A stretch of 64,000 nt of DNA, taken from contig NC_007406.1 in the NCBI RefSeq assembly GCF_000012725.1, positions 1,516,001-1,580,000 on the forward strand. The letters run 5' to 3'. The DNA is from Nitrobacter winogradskyi Nb-255 (GTDB lineage Bacteria; Pseudomonadota; Alphaproteobacteria; Rhizobiales; Xanthobacteraceae). The translations under genes were made by a program, and so were the position numbers. Positions 27,936 through 37,004 of the stretch are shown here, in pieces. A model generated the notes under the pieces. It had not been told where the DNA came from. It was given only the letters and a program-made list of their open reading frames with translations, and did not search any database. The stretch's first letter is position 1. Every line of letters begins with the position of its first letter.

Positions 27936-28142
27936 TCAAGCGTCGGGTTTCGCCATCCAGCTCACGATCGGCATCGCCGGCAAGACCCAGCCGAGCCCTG
28001 CGACAACATAGAAGATCGCCTGGTAAAGGCGCGAATCCGCGAGCCACGGCGTTTGGGCGATCGTCATGCCGAGCAATGACCAGACCACGACCAGCACCAG
28101 AAGGGCGATCGTGCCAAGGAACTTTCGAGTACGTATCCGCAT
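27936..28142 (-). CDS. DUF2842 small membrane protein
   Basis: 68 aa with two hydrophobic helices (FLGTIALLVLVVVWSLLGMT and QAIFYVVAGLGWVLPAMPIV) and a short charged N-terminus. This is the DUF2842 pattern, found only in alphaproteobacteria as far as I know; function unknown. It is divergent from ctaA with about 100 bp between them. Confidence 0.83.
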   Translation of the reverse strand: MRIRTRKFLGTIALLVLVVVWSLLGMTIAQTPWLADSRLYQAIFYVVAGLGWVLPAMPIVSWMAKPDA

Positions 28143-28239
28143 ACCTTAAAATGAAACTCGCGACTGAGACGGAGGCTTGCGCCGGGGCTGCGGTGGACTA
28201 TAAAGAGCACGAAAAATACCTTCAACCGCGGCTTTTTTG

Positions 28240-29322
28240 ATGACCCGTCCGATTGCACAAAAGGAATCCCATCTGCGCGCCGTGCGCTGGTGGCTGGTGT
28301 TCATGGCGCTGCTGATTGCCGCCATGGTGCTGGTCGGCGGAGCGACGCGGCTGACTGAATCCGGCCTTTCGATCGTCGAGTGGAAACCCGTGACGGGCTC
28401 GCTTCCTCCGCTTTCTCAGGCGGAATGGATTCAGGCTTTTGAGGGCTACAAAGCGATACCGCAGTATCGCGAGATGAACGCGGGCATGACGCTCGATCAG
28501 TTCAAGACCATCTTCTGGTGGGAGTGGAGCCATCGCCTGCTCGGACGCTTCATCGGTATCGCGTTCCTGTTGCCGTTCCTCTGGTTCATGTGGCGCGGCG
28601 CGCTGCCGTCGGATCTGAAGCGGCGGCTCTGGATTATTTTCGGCCTGGGTGGCCTTCAGGGCGCGGTCGGCTGGTGGATGGTCGCCTCCGGTCTTACCGA
28701 GCGCACCGAGGTGTCGCAGTATCGTCTGGCGACGCATCTGGTGCTGGCGTTGCTGATTTTCACGGCGATCGTCTGGACCCTGCGGCGGCTGTCGGATCGG
28801 CCGCCGACGCTGGCGTCAATTCGATTGCGGGTAACGAGCGGCGTTCTGCTGGTGCTGGTGTTTGTGCAGCTTTATTTTGGAGCGCTGGTCGCCGGGCTGC
28901 GGGCAGGGCGCGTCTTCAACACATGGCCGGACATCGACGGATCGTTCATTCCATCCGCGGACAGGCTGTTCTTCGAGCAGCCATGGTGGCGCAATCTGTT
29001 CGACAACACGCTCACGGTTCAGTTCCAGCATCGCATGATGGCGTATGCGCTGTTTGCGGTTGCGGTTCTCCATCTGATCGATGCTCTCGTATCGCGCGCG
29101 AACCCCGCTATTGTTCGCGGAGCTCTTTGGCTCGCCCTCGCGATGACGCTACAGGCGACGCTTGGCATCCTGACCCTCCTGTACGAGGTTCCCATCATGC
29201 TCGCCCTGGTGCATCAAGGGGTCGCGATTGTGGTGCTGACGCTTGCGATCGTTCAGGCTGAGCGGATGACCGAGGGCCAATCCGCCCGGCAACGCCAGGA
29301 ACTGGGCGTGGCGGCCGGATAG
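28240..29322 (+). CDS. ctaA: Heme A synthase (COX15/CtaA type 2)
   Basis: Oxidises the C8 methyl of heme O to give heme A for aa3-type cytochrome oxidase. 360 aa, eight membrane helices. Haem-ligand His are seen in [31 protein letters not shown] and [10 protein letters not shown], and the signature [21 protein letters not shown] begins near residue 27. The ATG at 28240 directly follows an in-frame TTG. No ctaB or cox genes lie in the window. Confidence 0.94.
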
Positions 29323-29581
29323 TTTTCTATCGGCGCGGGGGCCGAGCGGCTTTGCTTGGATTCGATACCGCAGTGTTGATACCGCGCAGGAGTGGCATCG
29401 GATCGGACCGGGCCTGAGGCTGCGTTCCCGTTCTGCGACGCATAACCCTCCCGACATCGGTCCTCGCCGTCTATACAGATTCCCGAGCCTGCTTATGATG
29501 TGACACGGTCGTGAGCCGGGCGGGAAAGGCAGGAACAGCCGAACCCCCGGTTGATCGCGAGTCAGCATCGGGGCGAACAAT

Positions 29582-30838
29582 ATGGCGAGATCCGGCAACC
29601 TCTCCGTCCTGCTCATCACGACCTGGGCATTCACCGTTTGCTTCGCTGTGTGGATGATGTTCGGTGTGATCGGCATTCCGATCCGCGAACAGCTTGGGCT
29701 CGGTTCGACGGAATTCGGTCTGCTCACGGCGACGCCTGTCCTTACCGGCGCATTGTTTCGCTTGCCGCTGGGCATCTGGACCGACCGCTTCGGCGGACGG
29801 ATCATCATGCTGCTGCTGCTGGTCGGCTGCGCGGTCCCGGTGTGGCTGTCCGCCTATGCGACCACGCTCTGGCAGTTCCTGCTGCTAGGACTGGCGCTGG
29901 GTCTGGTCGGCGCGTCCTTTTCGGTCGGCACGCCCTATGTCGCGCGCTTCTTTCCCAGGGAACGCCGGGGCTTCGCGATGGGTTTCTTCGGCGCCGGCAC
30001 GATCGGCGCCGCCCTGAACATGTTCGTATCTCCCTGGCTCATAGAGGCCTATGGCTGGCAGATGGTGCCCAAGGTATATGCCGTCGTGCTGCTGGTCACC
30101 GCGCTTCTCTTTTGGGCGTTGTCCGCGCGTGATCCCGGCGTCGGCAGTCAGGCGCCTTCGATGTGGCGACAATTGTCGGTGCTGCGCGATCCTCGCGTCT
30201 GGAAGTATTGCCAGTACTATTCGATCGTGTTCGGCGGTTTCACCGCGCTGTCGATCTGGATGCCGCAATACTTCAAGACCGAGTACGGTTTCACCATCGC
30301 GCAGGCGTCGCTGCTGGCGGCGTGCTTCTCGCTTCCCGGCGGGGCCTTTCGCGCCTTGGGCGGCTGGCTTTCGGATCGCTTCGGCGCCCATAACGTCACC
30401 TGGTGGGTGCTGTGGGTTGCCTGGGTCTGCCTGTTTCTGCTGTCCTATCCCAGGACGGACCTGATCGTGCACACGGTCCGTGATCCGCTGAGTTTCAGCA
30501 TCGCCCTGCCGTCGTGGTTCTTCACCATGCTTCTCTTCACGCTCGGCATCGCCTTTGCCTGCGGCATGGCCTCGACGTTCAAATACATCGGCGACGACTT
30601 TCCCGACAGCATGGGAGCGGTATCCGGCGTCGTCGGCATGGCGGGCGGCTTCGGCGGCTTCCTGCTGCCGATCACGTTCGGGGTGATCCTTGACTGGCTC
30701 GGCTTCAACTCGAGCTGCTTCATGCTGCTCTACGGCATCATCTGGGTATCGCTGACGCTCAACTACCTCACCGAAGTCAGGCAGGCGCCGGTCATGGGAG
30801 AGCAAGTTCGATCGCCTGCGGCGGAGCAGTCACGTTAG
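29582..30838 (+). CDS. NarK-family nitrate/nitrite transporter (MFS)
   Basis: 418 aa with 12 predicted helices. NarK/NNP motifs are present: GTPYVARFFPRERRGFAMGF with GAGTIGAALN, and the second nitrate signature GAVSGVVGMAGGFGGF near the C-terminus. Predicted to move nitrate or nitrite across the inner membrane, by symport or exchange. No nitrate-reductase gene is adjacent, so it could serve assimilation or, in a nitrite oxidiser, substrate/product exchange. Upstream spacing is 260 bp with no regulator box I can identify. Confidence 0.88.
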   Translation: MARSGNLSVLLITTWAFTVCFAVWMMFGVIGIPIREQLGLGSTEFGLLTATPVLTGALFRLPLGIWTDRFGGRIIMLLLLVGCAVPVWLSAYATTLWQFLLLGLALGLVGASFSVGTPYVARFFPRERRGFAMGFFGAGTIGAALNMFVSPWLIEAYGWQMVPKVYAVVLLVTALLFWALSARDPGVGSQAPSMWRQLSVLRDPRVWKYCQYYSIVFGGFTALSIWMPQYFKTEYGFTIAQASLLAACFSLPGGAFRALGGWLSDRFGAHNVTWWVLWVAWVCLFLLSYPRTDLIVHTVRDPLSFSIALPSWFFTMLLFTLGIAFACGMASTFKYIGDDFPDSMGAVSGVVGMAGGFGGFLLPITFGVILDWLGFNSSCFMLLYGIIWVSLTLNYLTEVRQAPVMGEQVRSPAAEQSR

Positions 30839-31004
30839 GGTGTTTTCGAGCGACGTGGAAACCGCTTCGCGTGAAGAAAACGCGTCAAAACAATAATCTC
30901 TATAGCGTTTTCGAGCGAAGTGGGTACCGGTTCGCGTGAAGAAAACGCGTCAAAACAATAATTTAGAACCGCTTCTGATTTAATCAGAAGCGAACATGCT
31001 CTAG
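30838..31004 (+). repeat. Two tandem family-A repeats, copies 6 and 7
   Basis: First copy (about 30838-30899) is short and lacks the hairpin: GTTTTCGAGCGACGTGG ... CGCGTGAAGAAAACGCGTCA AAACAATAAT. The second (30900-31004) is complete, ending in the hairpin CGCTTCTGATT/AATCAGAAGCG and GCTCTAG. Part of a 341-bp gene-free gap between convergent genes. Confidence 0.85.
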
Positions 31005-31050
31005 TTTCTGGACGCCGTCGTCGCATAATGCGGACGATACTCAGTCCAGA

Positions 31051-31147
31051 CGTCATGCCCCGCTTTATGCCGGGCATCGACGTCTTCGTCTTCGCGGAAT
31101 TGCAGCATCCAAGACGTGGACGGCCGGGACGAAGCCCGGCCATGACC
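31051..31147. repeat. Third repeat type (family C) with two GC-rich stems
   Basis: GTCATGCCCCGCTTTATGCC GGGCATCGACGTC at one end and GGCCGGGACGAAGCCCGGCC ATGAC at the other; GTCATG and CATGAC bracket the unit. Sequences of this shape are frequent between convergent genes in Bradyrhizobium-group genomes. It may double as terminator for the metY-like gene. Confidence 0.6.
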
Positions 31148-31179
31148 GTGGCGCACTTATCATTGATGCACGTTCCGTT

Positions 31180-32457
31180 CTACGCCATCGCCTGCTCGAG
31201 GTCGGCCATGAGGTCTTCCTTGTCCTCGATGCCGATCGCCAGGCGAACAATATCGGGGGCGGCGCCGGCTTTGATCTTCGCCGCATCGTCGAGCTGGCTG
31301 TGCGTGGTCGATGCCGGGTGGATCACGAGCGATCGGGTATCGCCGATATTGGCGAGGTGCGAGAACAGCTTGAGTTTCGACACCAGCTTGACGCCGGCGT
31401 CGTATCCGCCTTTCAGGCTGAACGTGAACACCGCGCCGGCGCCCTTCGGCGAATATTTGCGGGCGAGGGCGTTGTACGGGTCGCCGGGCAACCCGGCGTA
31501 GTTGACCGCCGCGACGGCGGGATGGGCCGCCAGCCATTCGGCGATCGCCTGTGTGTTCTCGCAATGCTTCTGCATCCGCAGCGGCAGTGTTTCGATGCCC
31601 GTCAGGATCATGAAGGCGTTGAACGGCGACAGCGCCGAGCCGAGATCGCGCAGTCCAAGCGCGCGGCATGCGATCGCGAAGGCGAAGTTGCCGAACGTCT
31701 CCTGTAACCGGATTCCGTTATATTCCGGGCGCGGTTCGCTCAGGATCGGATACTTGTTATCCTTCGACCAGTCGAACGTGCCCGCATCGACTATGATGCC
31801 GCCGAGCGAGTTGCCGTGGCCGCCGAGGAATTTCGTGAGCGAGTGAAGCACGATATCGGCGCCGTGCTCGATCGGTCGAATGAGATAGGGGCTCGCCATC
31901 GTATTATCGACGATCAGGGGGACGCCCGCCTTGCGCGCGATCGCCGCGATCGCTTCGATATCGGTGATGGCTCCCCTGGGATTGGCGACCGATTCGATGA
32001 AGATCGCCCGTGTTCGCGGCGTCACGGCCTGCTCGAAGGTGTCGATATCGTCCGGGTCCGCCCACGCCACGTTCCAGCCGAAGCTCTTGAAAGCGTGCGT
32101 GAACTGATTGATCGTTCCGCCATAGAGCTTGCGGGCGGCGATGACCTCATCGCCGGGTTTCATGAGTTGCTGGAGCGTGATGACCTGCGCGGCATGCCCC
32201 GACGCCACCGCAAGCGCCGCGGTGCCGCCCTCGAGCGCGGCGACGCGCTCTTCCAGCACCGCGTTGGTCGGATTGCCGATGCGGGTATAGATGTTGCCGA
32301 ACGCCTGCAATCCGAACAGCGAGGCCGCGTGGTCGGCATCGTTGAACACGAAGGAGGTAGTCTGATAGATCGGCGTCGCGCGCGCGCCGGTGGTCGGATC
32401 AGGCTGGGCGCCGGCGTGGACGGCAAGCGTTGCGAAGCCCGGAGTGCGATCGGTCAT
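31180..32457 (-). CDS. metY: O-acetylhomoserine aminocarboxypropyltransferase (O-acetylhomoserine sulfhydrylase)
   Basis: PLP enzyme that converts O-acetylhomoserine and sulfide to homocysteine for methionine synthesis. 425 aa with Cys/Met-metabolism family motifs: YTRIGNPTNAVLEERVAALEGG (58-79), Asp184 in LIVDNT and the PLP Lys209 in HSLTKFLGGHG. AGGATA precedes the ATG. I looked in the 375-bp upstream region for SAM-II or SAM-V riboswitch features and saw none that I could recognise. Confidence 0.92.
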   Translation of the reverse strand: MTDRTPGFATLAVHAGAQPDPTTGARATPIYQTTSFVFNDADHAASLFGLQAFGNIYTRIGNPTNAVLEERVAALEGGTAALAVASGHAAQVITLQQLMKPGDEVIAARKLYGGTINQFTHAFKSFGWNVAWADPDDIDTFEQAVTPRTRAIFIESVANPRGAITDIEAIAAIARKAGVPLIVDNTMASPYLIRPIEHGADIVLHSLTKFLGGHGNSLGGIIVDAGTFDWSKDNKYPILSEPRPEYNGIRLQETFGNFAFAIACRALGLRDLGSALSPFNAFMILTGIETLPLRMQKHCENTQAIAEWLAAHPAVAAVNYAGLPGDPYNALARKYSPKGAGAVFTFSLKGGYDAGVKLVSKLKLFSHLANIGDTRSLVIHPASTTHSQLDDAAKIKAGAAPDIVRLAIGIEDKEDLMADLEQAMA

Positions 32458-32834
32458 CTCGTATCCTGTCTGCTCGGTCGGATGTGACGCTGATGATGCT
32501 GATGGGATCGCGCGTTGACGTCAAGGCGCTGCCGGACAACCCTGGATTATGCCGCGCAGGTCCGTGACGGCGGACGCGTTCCTTCAACCAGATCCGGCGC
32601 TCACGCCGGGCCGTCCTTGTCCCGCAAAAGTGACACGGGGATCGTGCACGGAACAACGACCTACTCTATTCCGAATCCTTGTAGTTTTTTCAGGTAATAT
32701 AGAACCATTTTCATAAGCCAATGATTATTCTACAGAAAGATCACCTGAATGGCGTTGACGCGGAAAGGTCGCGCCTCTAGAAACCTCAACAGTTCGGCGC
32801 GTGCGCGTCGAGGTCTCTTTCACGGATGTCTCAC
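32458..32834. other. Gene-free divergent region between metY and rplM
   Basis: About 377 bp. The part near 32660-32740 is AT-rich and is the likely rplM promoter region. A 29-codon frame (32749-32838) ends in a TGA overlapping the chosen rplM ATG; it has no clear ribosome site. A stem ACCTC/GAGGT encloses CGCGTGCGCG at about 32785-32815 in what would be the rplM leader. No other gene is seen. Confidence 0.5.
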
Positions 32835-33299
32835 ATGAAAACGTTTTCGGCAAAGCCCGCCGAAGTGACGAAGAAATGGGTGTTGATCGACGCCAGCGGA
32901 CTGGTGGTCGGACGGCTCGCCACCCTCGTTGCGATGCGGCTGCGCGGCAAGCATCTGCCGACCTACACCCCGCATGTCGATTGCGGCGACAATGTCATCA
33001 TCATCAATGCGGCCAAGGTGGTTTTCACCGGCCGCAAGCGGGACGACAAGATCTATTACAACCACACCGGATACATCGGCGGCATCAAGCAGCGCACGGC
33101 GAAGTCAATTCTCGAAGGGCGCTTTCCGGAGCGCGTTCTCGAAAAGGCCGTTGAGCGCATGATCCCGCGCGGCCCGCTCGGGCGCGTACAACTCGGCAAC
33201 CTCCGGGTCTATGCCGGCGCCGAGCATCCGCACGAGGCGCAGCAGCCGGAAGTCATCAATGTCGGTGCGATGAACCGTAAGAACATGAGGGCCGCATAA
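32835..33299 (+). CDS. rplM: 50S ribosomal protein L13
   Basis: 154 aa with the typical start [20 protein letters not shown] and motifs [32 protein letters not shown] and [15 protein letters not shown] at 32835 is chosen over the ATG at 32826 because homologues start at MKTF. It is followed two bases later by rpsI, the universal rplM-rpsI operon. Confidence 0.97.
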   Translation: MKTFSAKPAEVTKKWVLIDASGLVVGRLATLVAMRLRGKHLPTYTPHVDCGDNVIIINAAKVVFTGRKRDDKIYYNHTGYIGGIKQRTAKSILEGRFPERVLEKAVERMIPRGPLGRVQLGNLRVYAGAEHPHEAQQPEVINVGAMNRKNMRAA

Positions 33300-33301
33300 T
33301 C

Positions 33302-33778
33302 ATGGCCGATACCATTCAGTCTCTCGACCAGTTGTCCGCGCTCAAGCCGGCCGAGTCGGAAGCGCCGAAGCACACCAAGAAGGTCGACAAATACGGCCGC
33401 GCTTACGCCACCGGCAAGCGCAAGGATGCGGTTGCCCGCGTCTGGATCAAGCCGGGCGCTGGCAAAATCCTGGTTAATGCCCGCGAGGTTGACGTTTACT
33501 TCGCGCGTCCCGTGCTGCGAATGATGATCCAGCAGCCGCTCGTTGCTGCCGCGCGCGCCGGTCAATATGACGTCGTCTGCACCGTTGCCGGCGGCGGCCT
33601 GTCCGGCCAGGCGGGGGCTGTCCGCCACGGCCTGTCTAAGGCACTGACGCACTTCGAGCCCGAATTGCGTGGCGTGCTCAAGAAGGGCGGCTTCCTGACC
33701 CGCGACTCGCGCGTGGTCGAACGCAAGAAGTACGGCAAGGCGAAAGCCCGCCGCTCGTTCCAGTTCTCGAAGCGCTGA
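33302..33778 (+). CDS. rpsI: 30S ribosomal protein S9
   Basis: 158 aa with an N-terminal extension of about 30 residues as in other alphaproteobacteria, then [18 protein letters not shown], the core [19 protein letters not shown] and the basic C-terminus ending [17 protein letters not shown], whose final Lys-Arg contacts P-site tRNA. A perfect hairpin follows the stop. Confidence 0.97.
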   Translation: MADTIQSLDQLSALKPAESEAPKHTKKVDKYGRAYATGKRKDAVARVWIKPGAGKILVNAREVDVYFARPVLRMMIQQPLVAAARAGQYDVVCTVAGGGLSGQAGAVRHGLSKALTHFEPELRGVLKKGGFLTRDSRVVERKKYGKAKARRSFQFSKR

Positions 33779-33784
33779 TCGAAT

Positions 33785-33817
33785 TCGACCTTCGCCGCAG
33801 CCAGCGGCGAAGGTCGA
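33785..33817 (+). terminator. Perfect 14-bp hairpin after rpsI
   Basis: TCGACCTTCGCCGC, loop AGCCA, then exact complement GCGGCGAAGGTCGA, starting six bases after the rpsI stop. No strong T-run follows, so it may be a stem that stabilises the 3' end rather than a classic intrinsic terminator. Confidence 0.7.
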
Positions 33818-33939
33818 GCTTCGAACCTCGGAACTTTAGCTCAATTTTTCCTGCCAGAGCAGGGAGCTATGGAAGGTTTCTGCAGAAGTCTGTTATCTTT
33901 GCGGAATGCATCCGGCTTCGCTGCCGTCGCGGAAAAGAA

Positions 33940-34043
33940 CTATAGCGTTTTCGAGCGAAGCGGAATCCGGTTCGCGTCAAGAAAACGCGTCAAAACATAA
34001 AGATAAAGTCTTTCACCATTTCCATAAAACGGTGAAAGACTCT
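33940..34043 (+). repeat. Family-A repeat, copy 8, running into a gene start
   Basis: CTATAGCGTTTTCGAGCGAA, GGTTCGCGTCAAGAAAACGC and the variant terminal hairpin with stems AGTCTTTCACC and GGTGAAAGACT (11 bp, perfect). The GTG inside the hairpin is the first plausible start of the transglycosylase gene. Confidence 0.8.
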
Positions 34044-35048
34044 GGTATCGCCCAGCGCCTGTCGGGTCGCATACGCTGCGCATTGGCTGCGTTTCTGATT
34101 GTCGTGGTGCCCGGTCCGGCCTCTGCGCAAGTGGGCGCGGAGACGGCGGCCGCCCCCGAACACGCCAAACCGGATAAGACAGACAAGCCCGATAAAGCAG
34201 TCGAGCCGGATAAGGTAGACAAGTCCGACAAGGTCGATCTCGACACACGCGAGGCGATCTGCCTGATGGTCGAATCCGCGGCCAGGGCCGAGAGCTTACC
34301 GCTGGAGTTTTTCGCGCGCGTGATCTGGCAGGAGAGCCGGTTTCAGCCCGATGCGGTGGGACCCATGACGCGCAGCGGTCAGCATGCGCAGGGTATCGCG
34401 CAGTTCATGCCGGGGACGGCGAACGAGCGACGGCTGCTTGATCCTTTCGATCCGGTGCAGGCCCTGCCCAAGTCGGCGGAATATCTGAACGAGCTGCGTG
34501 GGCGCTTCGGCAATCTGGGACTGGCGGCCGCGGCCTATAACGCCGGTCCTCGCCGTTTGCAGGACTGGCTTGATGGCAAGGGATCGATGCCCGCCGAGAC
34601 GCGCAACTATGTTGTCGCCATCACGGGATCGCCCATCGAGGACTGGGCGGCCGCCGGCAAGAGCGGGAAACCGCCAGCCCCTTCAGACACGACGAGTTGC
34701 CGCGAACTGATGGCGTTGTTGAAACGGGCACCCAATCCGTTTGTCACGGGCCTCGAACAGCACGTCAAGCTCGGTGCGGACAAGCCGTGGGGGGTACAGC
34801 TCGCGGCGGGCTTCAACCGCGCCGGCGCGATGGCGATGTACGCACGAGCCATTAGACACCTTGGCGCTGTGATCGGCGATCGCGATCCGAGCCTGCTGGG
34901 CTCGCTATGGCGCAGTCGTGGCACGCGGACATTCTATCAGGTGCGGATCGGGGCCGATTCGCGTATGGAGGCCGACGATCTCTGCAACCGGATCCGGCGC
35001 GCTGGCGGCGCCTGCCTCGTGCTGCGAAACCCGCGCGTGAAAGGGTAG
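34032..35048 (+). CDS. Lytic murein transglycosylase (GH23) with C-terminal SPOR-like domain
   Basis: Cleaves peptidoglycan glycan strands. From GTG 34032 about 338 aa: signal peptide (CALAAFLIVVVPGPASAQ), a low-complexity run of PDK/SDK units, SLT domain with catalytic Glu in VIWQESRFQPDA, GIAQFMPGTA and AAAYNAGPRRL, and a C-terminal SPOR-like segment (TFYQVRIGADSRMEADDLCN) that could bind denuded septal glycans. The frame is open from ATG 33906, but those 42 extra residues are translated repeat DNA. Neither start has a good Shine-Dalgarno. Confidence 0.8.
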   Translation: MKDSGIAQRLSGRIRCALAAFLIVVVPGPASAQVGAETAAAPEHAKPDKTDKPDKAVEPDKVDKSDKVDLDTREAICLMVESAARAESLPLEFFARVIWQESRFQPDAVGPMTRSGQHAQGIAQFMPGTANERRLLDPFDPVQALPKSAEYLNELRGRFGNLGLAAAAYNAGPRRLQDWLDGKGSMPAETRNYVVAITGSPIEDWAAAGKSGKPPAPSDTTSCRELMALLKRAPNPFVTGLEQHVKLGADKPWGVQLAAGFNRAGAMAMYARAIRHLGAVIGDRDPSLLGSLWRSRGTRTFYQVRIGADSRMEADDLCNRIRRAGGACLVLRNPRVKG

Positions 35049-35092
35049 GATCAGGGGCGTGCGGCCGTGCAGGCTGTTCTGATCGAGGCGGG

Positions 35093-35614
35093 ATGACAGG
35101 CCCGGACAAGGAAAAAAGAGGACCGAGGGCGATGGGACAAGAAAACGAAGTCCGGGCGGGAGAGGTCGTGGTCGAGCCGCCGTCGCCGACGGATGCGGGG
35201 CTGGTGTTCGTCGGCCGCGTTCGGACGCCATGGAGAACCCGTGCGGAAGCGCCGCGTCAAGGGCAGCCTGACGGACCGGTCTGCCGCCTCGAGATATTCG
35301 ATCCCTGGAAGCCGGCATTGCAGGGCCTGGAGAGATACGAGAGCATCGAGGTCATTTACTGGCTTCATCTGTCGCGTCGCGACATCGTGCGGCAGGTTCC
35401 CAAAAGCAGCGGCTCGTCCCATGGCACGTTTGCGCTCCGGTCGCCGGTGCGGCCTAATCCGATCGGGACGTCGATCGTGAAGCTGGTGGGTATCGAGGGC
35501 TCCACGGTTCTGGTGCGTGGACTGGATTGCCTCGACGAGACGCCGCTGCTCGACATCAAGCCGATCCGCTGCCAATTTGCGTCAGCGCCGAAGGGCGATG
35601 GCGAAACCGGCTGA
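35093..35614 (+). CDS. trmO: tRNA (N6-threonylcarbamoyladenosine-37)-N6-methyltransferase TrmO (TsaA/YaeB family)
   Basis: About 173 aa beta-barrel SAM enzyme that methylates t6A37 of tRNA. Motifs: GRVRTPWRTRAEAPRQG, LERYESIEVIYWLHLSRRD, FALRSPVRPNPIGTSIVKLV and GLDCLDETPLLDIKP. Start uncertain: ATG 35093 after GAGGCGGG or ATG 35132. The longer frame from 34907 overlaps the transglycosylase gene and is not credible. Confidence 0.85.
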   Translation: MTGPDKEKRGPRAMGQENEVRAGEVVVEPPSPTDAGLVFVGRVRTPWRTRAEAPRQGQPDGPVCRLEIFDPWKPALQGLERYESIEVIYWLHLSRRDIVRQVPKSSGSSHGTFALRSPVRPNPIGTSIVKLVGIEGSTVLVRGLDCLDETPLLDIKPIRCQFASAPKGDGETG

Positions 35615-35628
35615 ACGCGTCCGCAGCA

Positions 35629-36873
35629 TCAGGCGACGCCGTCTCCGGTCTTGCGAAAAGGGCCGGCTTCCGTGAGTTCCCGGGCCGCTTCGGCGACGTA
35701 GTGACGTTCGCGATTGAGGAAGTCACCCACCGCGCGTCGCAACCCCGGATCGGCGATATAGTGTGCCGAGTAGGTGGTTTGCGGAAGATAGCCCCGCGCG
35801 ATCTTGTGCTCGCCCTGTGCGCCGGCCTCCACCGTTCTCAGGCGATGCTGGATCGCAAAATCGATCGCCTGATAATAACAGACCTCGAAATGCAGGAAGG
35901 GATGATGCTCGATGGCGCCCCAGTGCCGCCCGAACAGCGTATCCGACCCGATGAAGTTGATGGCGCCCGCGATCCAGCGGCCGTCGCGCCGGGCCATGAT
36001 CAGGGCGATATCCCGGCTCATGCTCTGGCCGATCAGCGAATAGAACGACCGGGTCAAATAGGGCCGGCCCCATTTGCGCGTCCCCGTTTCCATATAAAAC
36101 TGAAAAAAGGCGTCCCAGATCTCCTCGGTAAGGTCGCCGCCGGTGAGGACGTGGATGGTGATGCCGTTGGCCAGCGCATCGCGACGTTCACGCCGGATCG
36201 CCTTGCGGTGCCGCGAGTTGAGGCTGGCGAGGAAGTCCTCGAAGCACGAATAGCCGTCGTTTCGCCAATGAAACTGCTGGTCGGTGCGCCGGAGGAATCC
36301 CTTCTCCGCGAGGAACGCCCATTCATCCTTGCGAGCAAAAGTGACGTGGACCGATGATGCGCGGGTCGCGTCACACAGGCCGACGAGGCCGCCGGCCAGC
36401 GCGGCGCGGACATCCGCTTCGTCGTTGCCGGGTCGGATCAGAAGCCGGGGGCCGGTGGCGGGTGTGAACGGAACCGACACCAGAAGCTTGGGATAATAGC
36501 GCCCGCCTGCGCTCTCATAGGCATTGGCCCAGCCGTGATCGAAGACATACTCACCCTGCGAGTGGGATTTCAGATAGCAGGGGACGATGCCGACGATCGA
36601 GCCGTCTTGGCGCGCGATCAGATGGCGCGGTCCCCAGCCGGTCCGGGAACAGGCCGAGTTCGACGATTCGAGAGCGATGAAAAAAGCATGTGAAACGAAA
36701 GGATTATAACGGCATTTTGAACTTTGGGATGAATCCGGGAGAGGCGCGGGGACTGCACTATCGGATCCTCCGCCCGGACCGGAGGCCGGATTAGCGCAGG
36801 CGTCCCAGTCCGCAGCCGGAATTTCGCTGACGGATCCGACAGCTTCGAGCGATATTTCAGATGGTGGTATCAA
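35629..36873 (-). CDS. GNAT/FemAB-like N-acyltransferase (DUF482 family)
   Basis: 414 aa. Members of this family (COG3146-like) have a FemAB-type fold; substrate unknown. Motifs: RYNPFVSHAFFIALESSNSA, GWGPRHLI, YVFDHGWANAYESAGGRYYPKL, SRHRKAIRRERR and GAQGEHKIARGYLP. The N-terminal ~40 residues are poorly conserved-looking. It is convergent with trmO with a 14-bp gap. Confidence 0.85.
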   Translation of the reverse strand: MIPPSEISLEAVGSVSEIPAADWDACANPASGPGGGSDSAVPAPLPDSSQSSKCRYNPFVSHAFFIALESSNSACSRTGWGPRHLIARQDGSIVGIVPCYLKSHSQGEYVFDHGWANAYESAGGRYYPKLLVSVPFTPATGPRLLIRPGNDEADVRAALAGGLVGLCDATRASSVHVTFARKDEWAFLAEKGFLRRTDQQFHWRNDGYSCFEDFLASLNSRHRKAIRRERRDALANGITIHVLTGGDLTEEIWDAFFQFYMETGTRKWGRPYLTRSFYSLIGQSMSRDIALIMARRDGRWIAGAINFIGSDTLFGRHWGAIEHHPFLHFEVCYYQAIDFAIQHRLRTVEAGAQGEHKIARGYLPQTTYSAHYIADPGLRRAVGDFLNRERHYVAEAARELTEAGPFRKTGDGVA

Positions 36874-37004
36874 GGAGTTGAACCGGTCCGGCTTGAGAAT
36901 TCAGCCACTGCACGCAGTGACTCTTGCGGTGTGGCGGTGCGATGTTTGATCCGCATCCGCCCAGAGATTGGACACGATGCCTGGCGACATCAAGGGTCGC
37001 GTGA

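Noticed and set aside
32458-32750. SAM-II/SAM-V riboswitch upstream of the metY-like gene
   Set aside because: I searched by eye for the conserved pseudoknot sequences and found none; a covariance-model search would settle it.
33906-34031. N-terminal extension of the lytic transglycosylase from ATG 33906
   Set aside because: The 42 residues are encoded by repeat DNA and precede a normal signal peptide.
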